From contig JADDMT010000030.1 of NCBI GenBank assembly GCA_021401465.1, positions 124,001 to 188,000 on the forward strand: a stretch of 64,000 bases of DNA, read 5' to 3'. The position numbers were made by a program, and so were the translations under genes. The notes under the pieces were generated by a model. That model made no database searches. It worked only from the letters and a program-made list of their open reading frames with translations, and had not been told where the DNA came from. Positions within the stretch are counted from its first letter, which is position 1. The number at the start of each line of letters is the position of its first letter. Origin of the DNA: Teratosphaeria epicoccoides (taxonomy: Eukaryota > Ascomycota > Dothideomycetes > Mycosphaerellales > Teratosphaeriaceae). Positions 32,422 to 45,140 of this stretch are shown here, piece after piece.

Positions 32422-34950
32422 TTACTATCTGAAACGATACTACTTACGTATGACTACTAGCATTACTCTATCATAAGATTATAGTTAAACCCTAATTAAT
32501 CTGTCATCTCGCGCTAGCCTGCATAGCCCGCATGATCCTATGCCTCTCTACTCGCCCTGATCCTTGCGCATGATATTAATGAAGTCGTTACTAGTCTGCT
32601 AACAGTTAATAGTCTATTCTCCGAATTAGCTCTATAGCGCAACCTAGTAAAATCTTATTACCTCTGTAAATCACGCTAACTACATTAATCTAGTGCGACT
32701 AACCCTGCTACAGGCTTGCCTAGTCGACTGCTGTTTAAAGTTGTCATCTAGTATTATGATAGCGTTAGTAGGTACAAGAGTTACGTTACTCTCAATTTTA
32801 GTCATAGTCAATATAAGCAACTAAGGGTCGTCTTAGTAGCCTTTAACGATAGGATTAGTAGTCACAAAGTCCTCTATAATCATGGCCTTATCTTTCGACC
32901 TGTAATCTAGCCTGATGAACCTAGCTATCTTGTTAAATCTGCCTAGGATGTGACTATTCTCTACTGCCTACTAGAGATACTAGTCAAAGTTAGTACCTGT
33001 TAGGCAAGGAAACAGTTAAAGATATTTACTAGCTTTACTAACGCTACATTTATCGGCTTATACGCGACTATAACGTGTTTACGCAGCTTACCGAACGCAT
33101 TCGTCTAGCTCCTTACACTGCGCAGGATCTCTAGGAGCTGTTACATCGCTAGCATTTAATAGATCTCGTCTATGTAGCGCTATACACGACTCTGCTTCCT
33201 CTACTTCAGGATCTGCTCTGCGGCTTAGCTAGAATACATAGTATCCTTCTACTCGTCCTTGTTATATAACATTTTGGCCATGAGTTCTACGTCAAGTTAG
33301 TACTACTTGTGTAGACAAGGAAACAAGCCTAGAACGCACTAAACATGCACCTATATAAAGAAGGATAGTAGCTTCTTCCCTTGCCTTAATCCTTGTCGAA
33401 CATACTTGAGGTAATATGTTTGTAGACCTTAGTAGTTCGCCTGATTAGCGTTATCGTCATCCTAATCTTTGACATCGCTATCGCGAACAGGGCCCTAGCT
33501 ATCCTCCTAGAGGTCCTTAGGGATTAGCGTGCTAATGTCGAATGTAGTATAGGGTAGTATCTCTGTACCTAGGTACCCTTTCTCGTTAACACTCTTTATA
33601 GGTTACTAGATAAAGGAGTTGCTATATGTGATCATGAATGAACGCAGCTAAGGCATGACAACATTAAGATGTAGTTACTGCGACTTCTTAAGGGCTCTAA
33701 GCTCCGCCTCTAGATCGTCCTTCTTAGCCTCGTTAAATGACCTGATCTTTTTCGCGACTAGATCTAACTAGTAGATAGCCTCTGTTTTGCTAAGTAGACT
33801 AGAATCCTCTACGAACTTCTTCGTCTTAGGTTTAAAGTCCTTCCTCTACTACTACGCCTTGCTAATAGCGAATCCCTTCTAGTCAGACTCCTTAGACATA
33901 GAAAGCAGCGATTAGCTCGTGTTGTCCTCCTTCTTGCCTATCTTGAAGAATCGGCTAAACGTATACTACACGATCGGCTGTAGATCCCTGACATGCCTAT
34001 ATAGAGTAGCGCTTAGGCTAACTACACATAGTTTACTAGGTAGTCTAGCGATGTTTAGCCAGGTTTCTGCGCCTCTCGACTCATAGAACTCATTAAATAG
34101 AACTAAGGACTAAATAGAGTGTAATAGTTTCACGGAAAATCTAGCTACCCTTTCCTTCTGATCCTATTAGCTAGTATTACGCTAAGCGATTAAACCGATG
34201 TATAACTTCTAGGTAATAACAGTCTATTCGGCGAGCTACAATCAGACTTTCTTATTAGTGCTTAACATGGTCAAGAGTTTATGTACTATTAGCTTGAAGT
34301 CGTCTTTGTCCTATAACGCTAGTTCTTCCTTAGACAGACAGGCTTCTAGTTTATCACGTTTCAGCTAGTCCTCGTCGCAAACAGCCTTAGCCTAACTGTT
34401 ATAGACACTAAAATCCTCTAGTGCCTGCTTAAATGTATTAGATTATGTGACCACAATTTTGATGAAGCCCTTCTTAAAGAACTTTTTGCGGTCGTTAATC
34501 TACTGCTTAATGACAGGCGTGACGACAAGAGTAAGCCCTAGCCTAACGCGAGGCTTGCCTCCTACTAGCTAGGTAAGGTTGCCGTATAGGTTAGTGTCTA
34601 GGTCTATAAGTGCCTGTAGCTTATTACTGTCTAATTCGTCCTATACCTTGTAGTCTATAACGTTAGGATAGTAGCACTATGCATGCTTCTAACTATAGAT
34701 GACATCCTAACCTACACAAGTCTTCCTAAACCCTATGGTAGCAGTAATAACGACTAGTAGCAAACCCCTCGCTAGACGCTACAAGGCCTAGGCGGAGTTT
34801 AAGAACTGTAGTGCCTGTCAGGGAAACTTCATTAACTAATCCTTGCTCTTTACACTTGACTTAGGATGCTACTCGTTAGGATTGAAGCGATTGTATGTAT
34901 AGGCTGCTTTCTACATGTCATCTGACAAGTAAAGGTCTTCTATAGTCTTG
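32422..34950 (-). pseudogene. SNF2-family ATPase, left copy
   Basis: Mirror of the right copy (to 44,629). In N to C order on the minus strand: a P-loop-like TATIGFRKT near 34,735, LTLVVTPVIKQQ (motif Ia-like) near 34,520, and VVSLSATL (motif III) near 33,050. Near 32,690 comes a motif VI-like block (QAYSRVSYTRL) as in the SNF2 C-terminal lobe. RIP explains Arg in the P-loop (TGGG to TAGG turns Gly to Arg). The stop is TAA at 32,422. The coding frame appears to continue upstream past 34,950 into sequence not shared with the right copy. Confidence 0.6.
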
Positions 34951-35164
34951 AAGCGTAGCTTCGCCCTTGCGATAGTAGCGCTAGAGCTTGTTAGTAAGGA
35001 TGTCAAAGTAATGTTAAAAGGATTAGATGGCAGAGGCGATTTTTTTATAGTAGTAATGTAGGTAACAGTATTATGAGGACTATATCATCTAACATTTGCT
35101 ACTAGTTGTTACATGTGTAACACTATCATTAATTGATAATAATAGCAGTGAAAACAGAATAGGC

Positions 35165-36060
35165 GAAGTGAAGACAGCTATAGCTCCTAAGATACCTATC
35201 TGTAGTACCTAACTAAAGCTAGGTAGCAATCGCCCTATACTTAGACAAAAAGGTCTTCTTCGGGGAGCTCTTCTGTTACTAAGTCCCTATTCGTGTGTAA
35301 TTGCCTACATATTACAAGGCGATTATAATCGACTAGGCAGGAATACTCCTAGAGGTACACTATAGTAACTTGGTCCTTATCTATAGCGGATACGGGATTC
35401 GCAGCCTTGTTGTCGCGATACTTAGCCTAGAACCTTAGCCCTGAATATCTCTTAGATACTAAATACAGCCTCGGCGAGTTACGAAACTTGAATACTAATG
35501 CTCTTACGTAGGCGCTAGCTTGTTGAGTAATGATCATGAATAGCTCATGTTTATGTATATCTACTACTACCCTCCTAACTCTTAAGAGCGGTATATTAAC
35601 AAGACAGGGATGCTAGAATAGAGCTATCTGCGATAACCCTTCTTAAGGCCTAACATACGATACATTCTTAGCTAGCGGAGGAAGCGAAACTTAACGTGCT
35701 TTAGGCCTACGTCTTAGGTCGATTAATAGGATCCTTTGAAATGCTTGATTAGCTATAGCACTAGTTATTACTAACATATGCCTAGTTAGCTATAGCACGA
35801 ACATGTTCTTTGACACTACTAAGTCGTTATCTATAAGGAGAACCCCATAATAGCGACAAGGGCAGCTTGTAGTTTAGGCAAGGATATAGCTTCTACTAAT
35901 CCTCTTGCCTTATACGCATAGGCTCGAGTATCCTGTTCCTATATGCGTGTCTTAAGTGCCACAATCATTAGGACCCTAGTGTCTAGATCATGCCTACCGC
36001 AAATAGTGTTATAGCAGACTAGAAGATAGACAAAGCGGCGTCGCATATACGACAGCTACG
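35165..36060 (-). pseudogene. Decayed ORF of unknown family, centre, minus strand
   Basis: The minus strand gives coherent protein across 36,060-35,165 with one frame change near 35,590. Segments include KYRDNKAANPVSAIDKDQVT, ending in the acidic TEELPEEDLFVQ near 35,250. No motif recognised. It runs towards the SNF2 gene of the left arm on the same strand and could be a separate upstream gene. Confidence 0.35.
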
Positions 36061-36199
36061 GCTATAGCGATAAGGTACGAAAAGCGCGGAAGGGTCTGCC
36101 GCATGTTTTATCTGAAGTTAGCTAAGAGACTAACGAGTATAAACAACGCGTGTTTCAAGTAATCCTAACATCTGCAATTTAAACAGACACGATATAGGT

Positions 36200-37520
36200 A
36201 TAGCCTAAACGATAAGTATACGTGTTTCCTCGACAAGAACCTCTAAGACCTAGCGCAGCACGATTTACAAACCTAAGGCGCTATAGTAGTAGAGTATAGG
36301 CATGATCGAAGCAGGCCTTATACTTTAACATAACGGTTACCTACGCCTATATGCTACGTTAGAAGAACAGATAGAGCAGCTTAGCCTACTTGGCTAAGTT
36401 ACGCTGTCGATAGTAGCGAAGGAGCGCATGTTCTAGGAAACAAGCGCCTTCTTTAGTAGTAGCAGGGAATTGCAACTCGAATTCCTAGCGACAGCAGAGG
36501 TGTTATAGACACGAGTAGGGGAGGTTAGTTTTCGGCATCTACTATACAAGATATTATCAAACTATTAGTAGCGGACAGTCTAGAAGTTAACAATTACCTA
36601 GGGTTAACACGAAAGTAGTATGGCTGTTATAGTTTAAACGCGGCTTAAAGGCCTTTAGAATAATACGTACAGGATATTCTCTTACATGTAGAACTACTCT
36701 TACTGCTATATACGTAGGATCTACTACAGAGTAACTACCTCTAATGTAACACTACTTAGGCTTATATCTTATAGTTACTCTCTACTAGGTGCCGAATTGT
36801 AAGCGCGTAGGCTTGTCATTAGACCTTCTAGCATGAGTACTCTTAAAGCAAGATGTTAGAACTCTGCGACAGAGACTATAGGCATGCCTACTTCGACTAC
36901 ACTTTTAGGCTCTATCTTGACAGGGACTACGTGTAGGCATCTACAGGCGCGCGAGCACATGCGGGCGCTTTAACTGCCGCGAGTTAGAGTGTGTATATAG
37001 GGCTTAACTCGCCGTTAGTAGAGATAAGGTCGGCGTGTCTACGTCGATATCGACGCAGATAGTCGTTATACTAGTCCTATTGATTAAGAAGATAGTCTCG
37101 TGCGCGGATCTTACGCTAGTTAATGTCCAAGATACTGCGGCTAGGGATAGGTGTCAGCTAGCCTAAGGGATTGTCTACATTACTCTTAGAGACTACTAAC
37201 GGTTATATAGGGTATAGGATTGTCAGATAGAGACTAGAGAATAAGGTAGGCTCTTAATAGGTATACTACTACTCGTGTCTAGTATATCGACCGAGGACTA
37301 TCGACTTAGCTTTTTAGTGTATAGATCGCGTAGAATGCTAGTATACCTATCGATGTGTTTTGCACATAACTAGTACTTTTAGTAGGCGCTTCGTAGTAGT
37401 AGTAGTCTAGCTATATTATACAGGCAGACGTGCTATATAGCGCGGATGTTTTGTAGTACCTATACTAGCTATAAATGAAGAATTAATGCTAACCGAGGCT
37501 AGTTCTACTAGCGGTATTTT
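36200..37520 (+). pseudogene. Possible decayed ORF, centre, plus strand
   Basis: Plus-strand frames read coherently in pieces: TLEEQIEQLSLLGQ near 36,355 and an Arg-rich stretch (RRYRRRQ, RRQSRARILRQL) near 37,040-37,120. Frame changes occur. Identity unknown and strand choice uncertain. Confidence 0.3.
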
Positions 37521-37802
37521 AATAGCATACTACTAGTAAGCTAAAAGTACCGCCGCCGTAGTTTTAGGGGTAGCTGAATTTAGATGACGCTTATATGTCA
37601 CAAGATACTATAAACATTATGTCCTCTCTTTCTTCTGCATCAATAGACTCTACGTAGCTACATTAGACAGTAACTCGTAGTATGTGCATATTTACATACT
37701 ATATATTATCCTTTACTAACATGCTACTAGACCTACACAACCGAGAAGGATATACTGCGCTCTGTTCTCTGCCGATCCTTTAAGTCGCGTCTGTCTTTAA
37801 TT

Positions 37803-39470
37803 ATGCCTTCGAAGAAAGACAGATAACGGAGGTCATGTTCCGCGTTATCTGGCGGCAGTTCGAATTAATATCTAGCGAATGATTTAGAAGACCTGCTAAG
37901 CAACAATAGCGATAGTGTAGACGACGGCAATAAGGAGATAGCTAACTAGGAGCATGAGGATTTTATAGTGCCTAAAGCCTATACGAAGGCGACTAATGTA
38001 AGAAGCTACCCGCATATAGCAGCTATGCTAACATACATACAGATAACGACGTACTAGTTACGAAGAGACTAGACGCATAAGCGGTCATCCTTACCGCTAA
38101 GGCGGAATTAGCCGTACAAGAGGCCTTAGTCATTATCTCGCAATGCGTAATAAGATAGTAGTAAACCTAAGAGTAACAGGGTAAAGACATAGCAGCCAAG
38201 CATCTGTCGAGGCTATTACAACAGCTAACCTACTAATCATGGGAGCGATAGTAGTAGTTAAAACTACCGTAACAGCGAGTCTCGTAGCCGCTAGGGCGAT
38301 AGTAGTAGTTAAAGTTAGTCTAGGAGCTAGTCGAGTAGCTGTCGAGGCTATAATAGTAGCTAGACTACAAACTCTGACTAAGGATATGACTACTCTAGTA
38401 GCAAAGATATACGTAGTAGCCCTCCTATGCATAAAGACAAGTTAATCGAGCCTTTGCTCGTTAAAGTCCGAGAACTCTTGTAGATAGACGCTTCACAAGG
38501 GCGGAAGGGCATTTCTATGCTATACCCTATAGCTCCTACTTACTAGCCGAGTTGTAAGCGTATTGTAATAGACTAGTAGCTCGTAGCGCGTGATATGCTA
38601 GGGATGAAAGGTCGAGTTAGCTCGAGGCTAGACGACGTAGATTTAGATACTATAAGTACCTACGTAGGTCCTATAAGGAGGTGCTAATGTTAGGGGCGTA
38701 GATAAGGCAGAGGTTACGTTAGTGTTATAACAACTACACGAATAGGGTCAGAGAAGCTATACTTGCATAGTCTAGCAAGGTAGATAATAAGTAGGGTTTA
38801 AAGGACTAGGCTGCAGACATGTTAATAGAAAGCAGATTCGAATGTAAGAACAAAGAAGAGGTAAGGAGAGAAGGCTTAGATGTCGTCAAAAGCGCTAACA
38901 TGTCACAGGACCGGAGGTTTCTAAGCCCGCTTGTGATCTTTTATATGAAGAAGGCATTCTTCTAGTCTAATTAGAAACTAGCATAGAATCCTTTAGAGTT
39001 ACACGAGATAAACGCTTTCATGTTAAATAGCATGTATGCTACTATTACATACCTACTAGCCTAGATCAGAAATGGCCCTTCGGAGTTCAAGACGAAGGCT
39101 AGTAAGACGAGATAGGTTCTAGTCAGTAGTGTCAATATTGATGATATCTTTAAGGGGAAGAAAAAGTATTAGGAAGAGCTTGATGCTAACAGACAAGAGG
39201 TCATCATGGCGACTATCACAGCACGTATATTAGGGGGGGAGGACGAAGGCAAGACAGCACTACTAGTGTAGGCAGCCCTAGCTATCAAGAAGGATCGCGG
39301 CATGACAGGCTTAGAGAGGGAATACAAGGACTTGCAGAGGCAAAAGGCGCTACGCGAGAATAGTACATAGGAGACATTATCGAGAGGGCCTATGCTAACT
39401 TCTACTAGGGTACACGCAATTGTTAGGTTAGTGTAGTGTTAGCCTGACACGAGGATCAAGCTAGGCCTTA
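37803..39470 (+). pseudogene. Decayed ORF with acidic and Ser/Gln-rich disordered start
   Basis: A plausible start is MPSKKDRQ at 37,803. An acidic stretch (LEDLLSNNSDSVDDGNKE) lies near 37,885-37,940. A Ser/Gln/Arg-rich region at 38,240-38,430 has a repeated GDSSSQ-like word about 54 bp apart. A more ordered part follows, with CKRIVIDQQLVARDMLGMKG near 38,550 and PLELHEINAFMLNSMYATI near 38,990. The disordered start resembles gag or chromatin proteins but no domain was recognised. Short alternative-frame ORFs at 38,133-38,445 are by-products of this low-complexity DNA. Confidence 0.4.
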
Positions 39471-40700
39471 ATGTTATTAATAGTAGGCGTTCGCAAGCAT
39501 GTAGCAGATGTTTAAGCAGACACTAACAGAGGGAGCGAGGGCTATAACGGCGAAAGGGCAAATGTTAGTAACTATGGTAGTAAGGCAAGCAATTATGATA
39601 GTGACGACTAGCCGATGTAGGGACTAGAGGAGCTATTAACGCGGGACACACTACACGACAGTGTCGTGATAACGAGGTTAGTTTCTTGTCTGACATCATG
39701 GCTATGATTGCTAACATGTACTTGTCTAGTATAAAAGCTACTATAGTTAATAAGCCCTAACCTAGACACACGCAAGATGAAAGGTTAGTAGCCTTAGCGC
39801 GTCATGAGGGCTAGCTATCGCTAATGAGGCGGAAGTAGCGAGAGGCCTAAGCTACAGAGCAGGCGGTTAATCGTGACTAGTATAGACAAGTAGTATAGGC
39901 AAGAGGACTCATATATTAACTAAACTATGCTAATAACAGATAAACACTAGCGTAGCTCTAGTAAGAGGCGAAACGCAAAGACTTACTAGAGCAGGCACAT
40001 AGTAAGTATGATTATTGACTCTACGTAGTAGCGTAGTTAATAATAATAGCTATAGGACATGAAGCTTGACCGCGAAGAATAAAGACTAAGGCGACAGTAG
40101 GAGCTAAGCTTTACTAGAGGCAGAGGCAAAAAATGCTAGGTAAGTATGCTAGTAGTATACTAGCGTTATGCTACTACTATACCGCTAGCACTTCGATATT
40201 AATAGGAGGTACTAGTAGTAGTTTAGTAGCTACGGGGTATATATTAGCTAACGGTCGTAATGTAGCATAGCATACGCTCTACTTAATTAGTGTGACCTTA
40301 TAAGCAACTAGTTAAACGTTGTAGAGAAGGTAGAGGATACGCTTGGCGACACTAAGTTAAGGGATAGTTAGTTATAGTAGCACATAGCATTTACAGACTC
40401 GACCTTATTAGAGCAGATTAAGGGCTATAGCGACAAGGTCTTTAATAATGCGACCTTTAAGAAGCTACAGGAGAGGCGAAATAGTAACGCTTTAGGAGAG
40501 TCGTTAGTAGTAAAGGTAAGCTAGTAGAATAGAATAGAGGATAAGGGCGAGTAAAAGAGTCATATGTAAGAGCTAATATAGGATATGTAGATAGTATGTA
40601 GTAGCTATGCATTTGTTACTAGCTATACTAATTAAGGTCTTTAGGCGTAAGGCGCAAGTCAGATATAGTAGCTTGCTTGAATTTAAGAGGCATTATAAAA
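39471..40700. other. Decayed DNA without clear gene
   Basis: Fragments of plus-strand coding-like sequence, e.g. near 39,840-40,010, but no frame can be held for long. TAGTATAC-type repeats occur at about 40,145-40,190. Confidence 0.3.
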
Positions 40701-40739
40701 GCTACGTTTAAGCTGTATATGTGTTTAGTGTTAGCAAAT

Positions 40740-41600
40740 TTGGATACTAAAACCCTCTGTCCGCGAACCTGAAGAAACTAGAAGATAGGCTACGCAATGA
40801 TGAAGATCCTAAGGTCGCTAAGTTGTTTAAGGGTAAACATGATCGCTCGTTAGAGGCGTAGTATATCCCTAGTCTTGACAGTAACTATAATTAGCTACCT
40901 GTAGAAGTCGACAAGAGCAAGTTTTAGTTAGCATTGTAGTAGTACATTGCTAGTGTAGCTAAGGACATAGTGAAAAAGAAAAAAGACTATACTAAGGAGG
41001 GCTCTGTTACTCTAGGCGTAGCAGCTAATACGCGCTCTATTATACTATCGACTAAATTAGTAGGATTAAAGCATACTTTTTCGCATGACTTGTAGGCTTT
41101 AGCATAGACACCGAACAAGATGTTTAAGGAGTTCGCGTTCTTGAAGGCTAGCACTAATACTAGTCAGTTAGATCAAGATATAGAAATACGCGACATAGAG
41201 CATATCTAGAAACTATCTTTCCTTAAAGTTAGTATCTACCTGTATATAGTTAGCTATACTAAGGACTAGTCGAGGCTGCTTCTAAATGTAGTGCCTCTCG
41301 AAATTAGCCTGATACGGAATTCAAACTCCGACTATCTTAAACTGCGTATAGTCGCAGAATAATAGACAACTAACAAACACTGTTCTCGCTACTAGTTTAC
41401 AGTAACTAGAGATTTGTCATAGTAGCGTAAGAGGGAATCAGACGTCATGTTAATTAGCGCGTTAAGGTAATTACATGCGGCTATGCCTGATTATAGCGGC
41501 GCTTATCTAATCGCGGTCTTTATAGCTAAGTGTAAGGGTAACGACAGACTTATGCGGTTAATTGCGCCCTGTTACAGATATACGTTTATGTAACGATTAA
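40740..41600 (+). pseudogene. Decayed ORF upstream of the right SNF2 gene
   Basis: Coherent Lys-rich plus-strand frame: LKKLEDRLRNDEDPKVAKL near 40,770, then LVGLKHTFSHDLQALAQTPN near 41,060 and PDYSGAYLIAVFIAKCK near 41,485. Frame switches near 41,600, where the SNF2-linked frame takes over. It may be a separate protein or the N-terminal part of the SNF2 protein joined by an intron or frameshift. Family unknown. Confidence 0.35.
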
Positions 41601-44600
41601 CCTGTAGTTAGATGCTAACGTTTCGCAGGTTATAGCGCTCTGCCTACTACGCGCAAATTTAAGCTAGATATATATAATCTAGCTGTCGAGAACTAATCGC
41701 GCCATGTTAGCTTCAAATCTAACATAATCGCTAAAACAGACATGTAGATAGTGTAATGTCTTTAACAGGAGGAGTATAGTAAGACTAGCGGGGTTACTAG
41801 TAGTATAGCGGTAGTAGATCCTAGCGCTACTACTAAGCCTCTGCCTAAATCACACTCTCGCACGCCTACCCTTACTTAGCGGCATGCTACCTCTCCTCAG
41901 GAGTTACTAGAGGGCGCCAATGTCGCTATTATGTTAGGCGAGTAGCAGACAGCCTATCTAGACATAGTCATATAGAATCCCGCGAACGACCCTAAACGAG
42001 AGGATATACCTAAAAGCCTAAGCATCATGATTAGTAGTAATTAGAGGCGTTCTCTATGGCTTAGTCACGCTACAGGGATTCCTAGTAGCGACTAGGACAA
42101 GACCGCAGAAGACCTTCACTTGTCGGATGACATGTAGAAAGCAGCCTATGCATATAATCGCTTCGATCCTAACGAGTAGCATCCTAAGTCAAGTGTAAAG
42201 AGCAAGGATTAGTCGATGAAGTTTCCCTAACAGGCACTATAGTTCTTAAACTCCGCCTAGGCCTTGTAGCGTCTAGCGAGGGGTTTGCCGCTAGTCGTTA
42301 TTACTGCTACTATAGGGTTTAGGAAGACTTGTGTAGGTTAGGATGTCATCTATAGTTAGAAGCATGCATAGTGCTACTATCCTAACGTTATAGACTACAA
42401 GGTATAGGACGAATTAGACAGTAATAAGCTACAGGCACTTATAGACCTAGACACTAACCTATACGGCAACCTTACCTAGCTAGTAGGAGGCAAGCCTCGC
42501 GTTAGGCTAGGGCTTACTCTCGTCGTCACGCCTGTCATTAAGCAGTAGATTAACGACCGCAAAAAGTCCCTTAAGAAGGGCTTCATCAAAATTGTAGTCA
42601 CATAATCTAATACATTTAAGCAGGCACTAGAGGATTTTAGTGTCTATAACAGTTAGGCTAAGGCTGTTCGCGACGAGGACTAGCCAAAACGTGATAAACT
42701 AGAAGCCTGTCTGTCTAAGGAAGAACTAGCGTTATAGGACAAAGACGACTTCAAGCTAATAGTACATAAACTCTTGACTACATTAAGCACTAATAAGAAA
42801 GTCCGATTATAGCTCGCTAAATAGACTGTTATTACCTAGAAGTCATACATCAGTTTAATTGCTTAGCGTAATGCTAGGTAATAGGATTAGAAGGAAAGGG
42901 TAGCTAGATTTTCCGTGAAACTATTACGCTCTATTTAGTCCTTAGTTCTATTCGATAAGTTCTACAAGTCAAGAGGCGTAGAAACTACCTGGCTAAACAT
43001 CGCTAGACTACCTAGTAAACTATGTGTAGTTAGCCTAAGCGCTACTCTATATAGGCATATCGGGGATCTGCGGCTAATTATGTAGTATGCATTTAGCCGA
43101 TTCTTCAAGATAGGCAAGAAGGAGGACAACACGAGCTAATTGCTGCTTTCTATGTCTAAGGAGTCTAACTAGAAGGGATTTGCTATTAGTAAGGCATAGT
43201 AGTAGAGGAAGGACTTTAAACCTAAGACGAAGAAGTTTATAGAGGATTCTAGTCTACTTAGTAAAACAGAGGCTATCTACTAGTTAGATCTAGTCGCGAA
43301 AAAGATCGGGTCATTTAACGAGGCTAAGAAGGACGATCTAGAGGCAGAGCTTAGAGCCCTTAAGAAGTCGTAGCAACTACATCTTAATGTTGTCGCGCCT
43401 TAGCTGCGTTCATTTATGATCACATATAGTAACTCCTTTATCTAGTAACCTATGAAGAGTGTTAACGAGAAGGGGTACCTAGGCACAGAGATACTACCCT
43501 ATGCCACATTCGACATTAGCACGCTAATCCCTAAGGACCTCTAGGAGGACAGCTAGGGCCCTATTCGCGATAGCAATGTCAAAGATTAGGATGACGATAA
43601 CGCTAATCAGGCAAACTACTAAGGTCTGCGAACATATTACCTCAAGTGTGTTTAACAAGGATTATGGCAAGGGAAGAAGCTACTATCCTTCTTTACATAG
43701 GTACATGTTTAGCGCGTTCTAGGCTTGTTTCCTTGTCTACATAAGTAGTGCTGACTCGACGTAGAACTCATGGCCGAAATGTCATATAACAAGGACAAGT
43801 AGAAGGATACTATGTACTCTAGCTAAGCCGCAGAGTAGATCCTGAAGTAGGGGAAGCGGAGTTATGTGTAGTACTACATAGACGAGATCTATTAAATGCT
43901 AGTAATGTAACAGCTCCTAGAGATCCTATGCGGTGTAAGGAGCTAGACGAATGCGTTTAGTAAGCCGCGTAAACACGTCGTAGTTGCGTATAAGCCGATG
44001 AATATAGCGTCAGTAAAGCTAGTAAGTATCTTTAACTGTTTCCTTGCCTAATAGGTACTAACTTTAACTAGTATCTCTAGTAGGTAGTAGAGAATAGTTA
44101 TATCCTAGGCAGATTTAACAAGATAGCTAGGTTCATCGGGCCAGATTATAGGTCGAAAGATAAGGCCATGATTATAGAGGACTTTGTGACTACTAATCCT
44201 ATTATTAAAGGCTACTAAGACGACCCTTAGTTGCTTATATTGACTATGAACAAAATTGAGAGTAGCGTGACTCTTATACCTGCTAACGCTATCATAATAC
44301 TAGATGACAACTTTAAACAGTAGTAGACTAGGCAAGCCTATAGCAGGGTTAGTTACACTAGATTAATGCAGTTAGCGCAATTCACGGAGGTAATGAGATT
44401 TTACTAGGTTACGCTATAGAGCTAATTTAGAGAATAGACTATAAACTATTAGCAGACTAGTGACGACTTCATTAATATCATGTGCAAGGATTAGGGCGAG
44501 TAGAGAGGCATAGGATCGTGCGGGCTACACAGGCTAGCGTAAGATAACAGATTAATTAGGGTTTAACTGTAATCTTGTAATAGAGTAATGCTAGTAGTCG

Positions 44601-44629
44601 TGCGCAAGTAGTATCGTTTTAGATAGTGA
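41568..44629 (+). pseudogene. SNF2-family ATPase, right copy
   Basis: The plus-strand frame is readable from about 41,568 (in-frame ATG at 41,742) to TGA 44,627, roughly 1,000 codons. Motifs in order: P-loop-like TATIGFRKT near 42,305 (TGGG to TAGG by RIP would turn GFGKT into GFRKT), LTLVVTPVIKQQ near 42,515, VVSLSATL near 43,030, and QAYSRVSYTRL near 44,335, which fits motif VI of the SNF2 C-lobe. A DEAH-type motif II was not pinned down. Known relatives remodel chromatin or translocate on DNA. From 42,098 it is duplicated in the left arm. RIP stops make it non-functional. Confidence 0.6.
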
Positions 44630-45140
44630 CTACATAAGCGCCTCATCTAATAGAGTATATGTATAACACTAATCATCTTGTCTGTTTGTATGTACTTAAC
44701 GACTACTAAATGCTAGTAGTATACTAGTAGTACGTCTACTGCTACTACGTTAAGGTCCGACCTATAGATCGCTACTACATGTTTTGAACCCTTATAATCG
44801 ACAGATAATGACTGCTAGTAGTATACTAGTAGCACTCCTACTATGTCTACGCTACACATCTAAGCCGCTAGTAATATAGGGTATAACTTCATGCATATAA
44901 ATACTATACACTTTGGATTTATATATGAAACTACTCAAAATTTAGGATTCCTAGCTAAAATTGCGCTCGTACTACCTGCGATCGACAGAACGAGTTAGCT
45001 AATAATAACTGCTGCTAGTATACTGCTAGCACATCCATTTTCGTCTACTCTAGGCCCTCCTTTACTACTACACTCTAATAACACTCGATTCTTCTATTAA
45101 CCTAAACACTAACCCTACACACGCATAGCCAGCTAACATA
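44630..45140. promoter_or_regulatory. SNF2-Plavaka spacer with TAGTATACTA-type repeats, right arm
   Basis: Mirror of 31,921-32,421. Motif copies lie near 44,712, 44,815 and 45,010. It would hold the promoter of the Plavaka gene that starts at 45,141. Confidence 0.4.

Larger units (their letters stand above)
26582..34950 (-). repeat. Left arm of a giant inverted repeat (8.4 kb)
   Basis: Reverse complement of 42,098-50,368. Matching landmarks in mirror order: 3' end of gene C, foldback MITE, 94-bp tandem repeats, Plavaka transposase, TAGTATAC spacer, SNF2 ATPase. The left arm is about 98 bp longer, close to one extra 94-bp unit. Most visible differences between arms are C/T and G/A, as RIP produces. 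Inner end near 34,945 (GTCTTG); the outer end is set by where the right arm meets an LTR. Confidence 0.85.
34951..42097. other. Unique centre between the inverted arms
   Basis: 7.1 kb with the same TA-rich RIP look as the arms but no mirror symmetry of its own that I could find. It contains decayed coding regions on both strands (listed separately) and scattered TAGTATAC words near 37,510-37,545 and 40,145-40,190. It could be the body of one giant element, or the join between two elements in opposite orientation. Confidence 0.55.

Noticed and set aside
38133..38445. Overlapping ORFs of 99 (minus) and 68 (plus) codons rich in Val/Ala/Thr
   Set aside because: Both come from the low-complexity Ser/Gln-coding repeat of the decayed central ORF.
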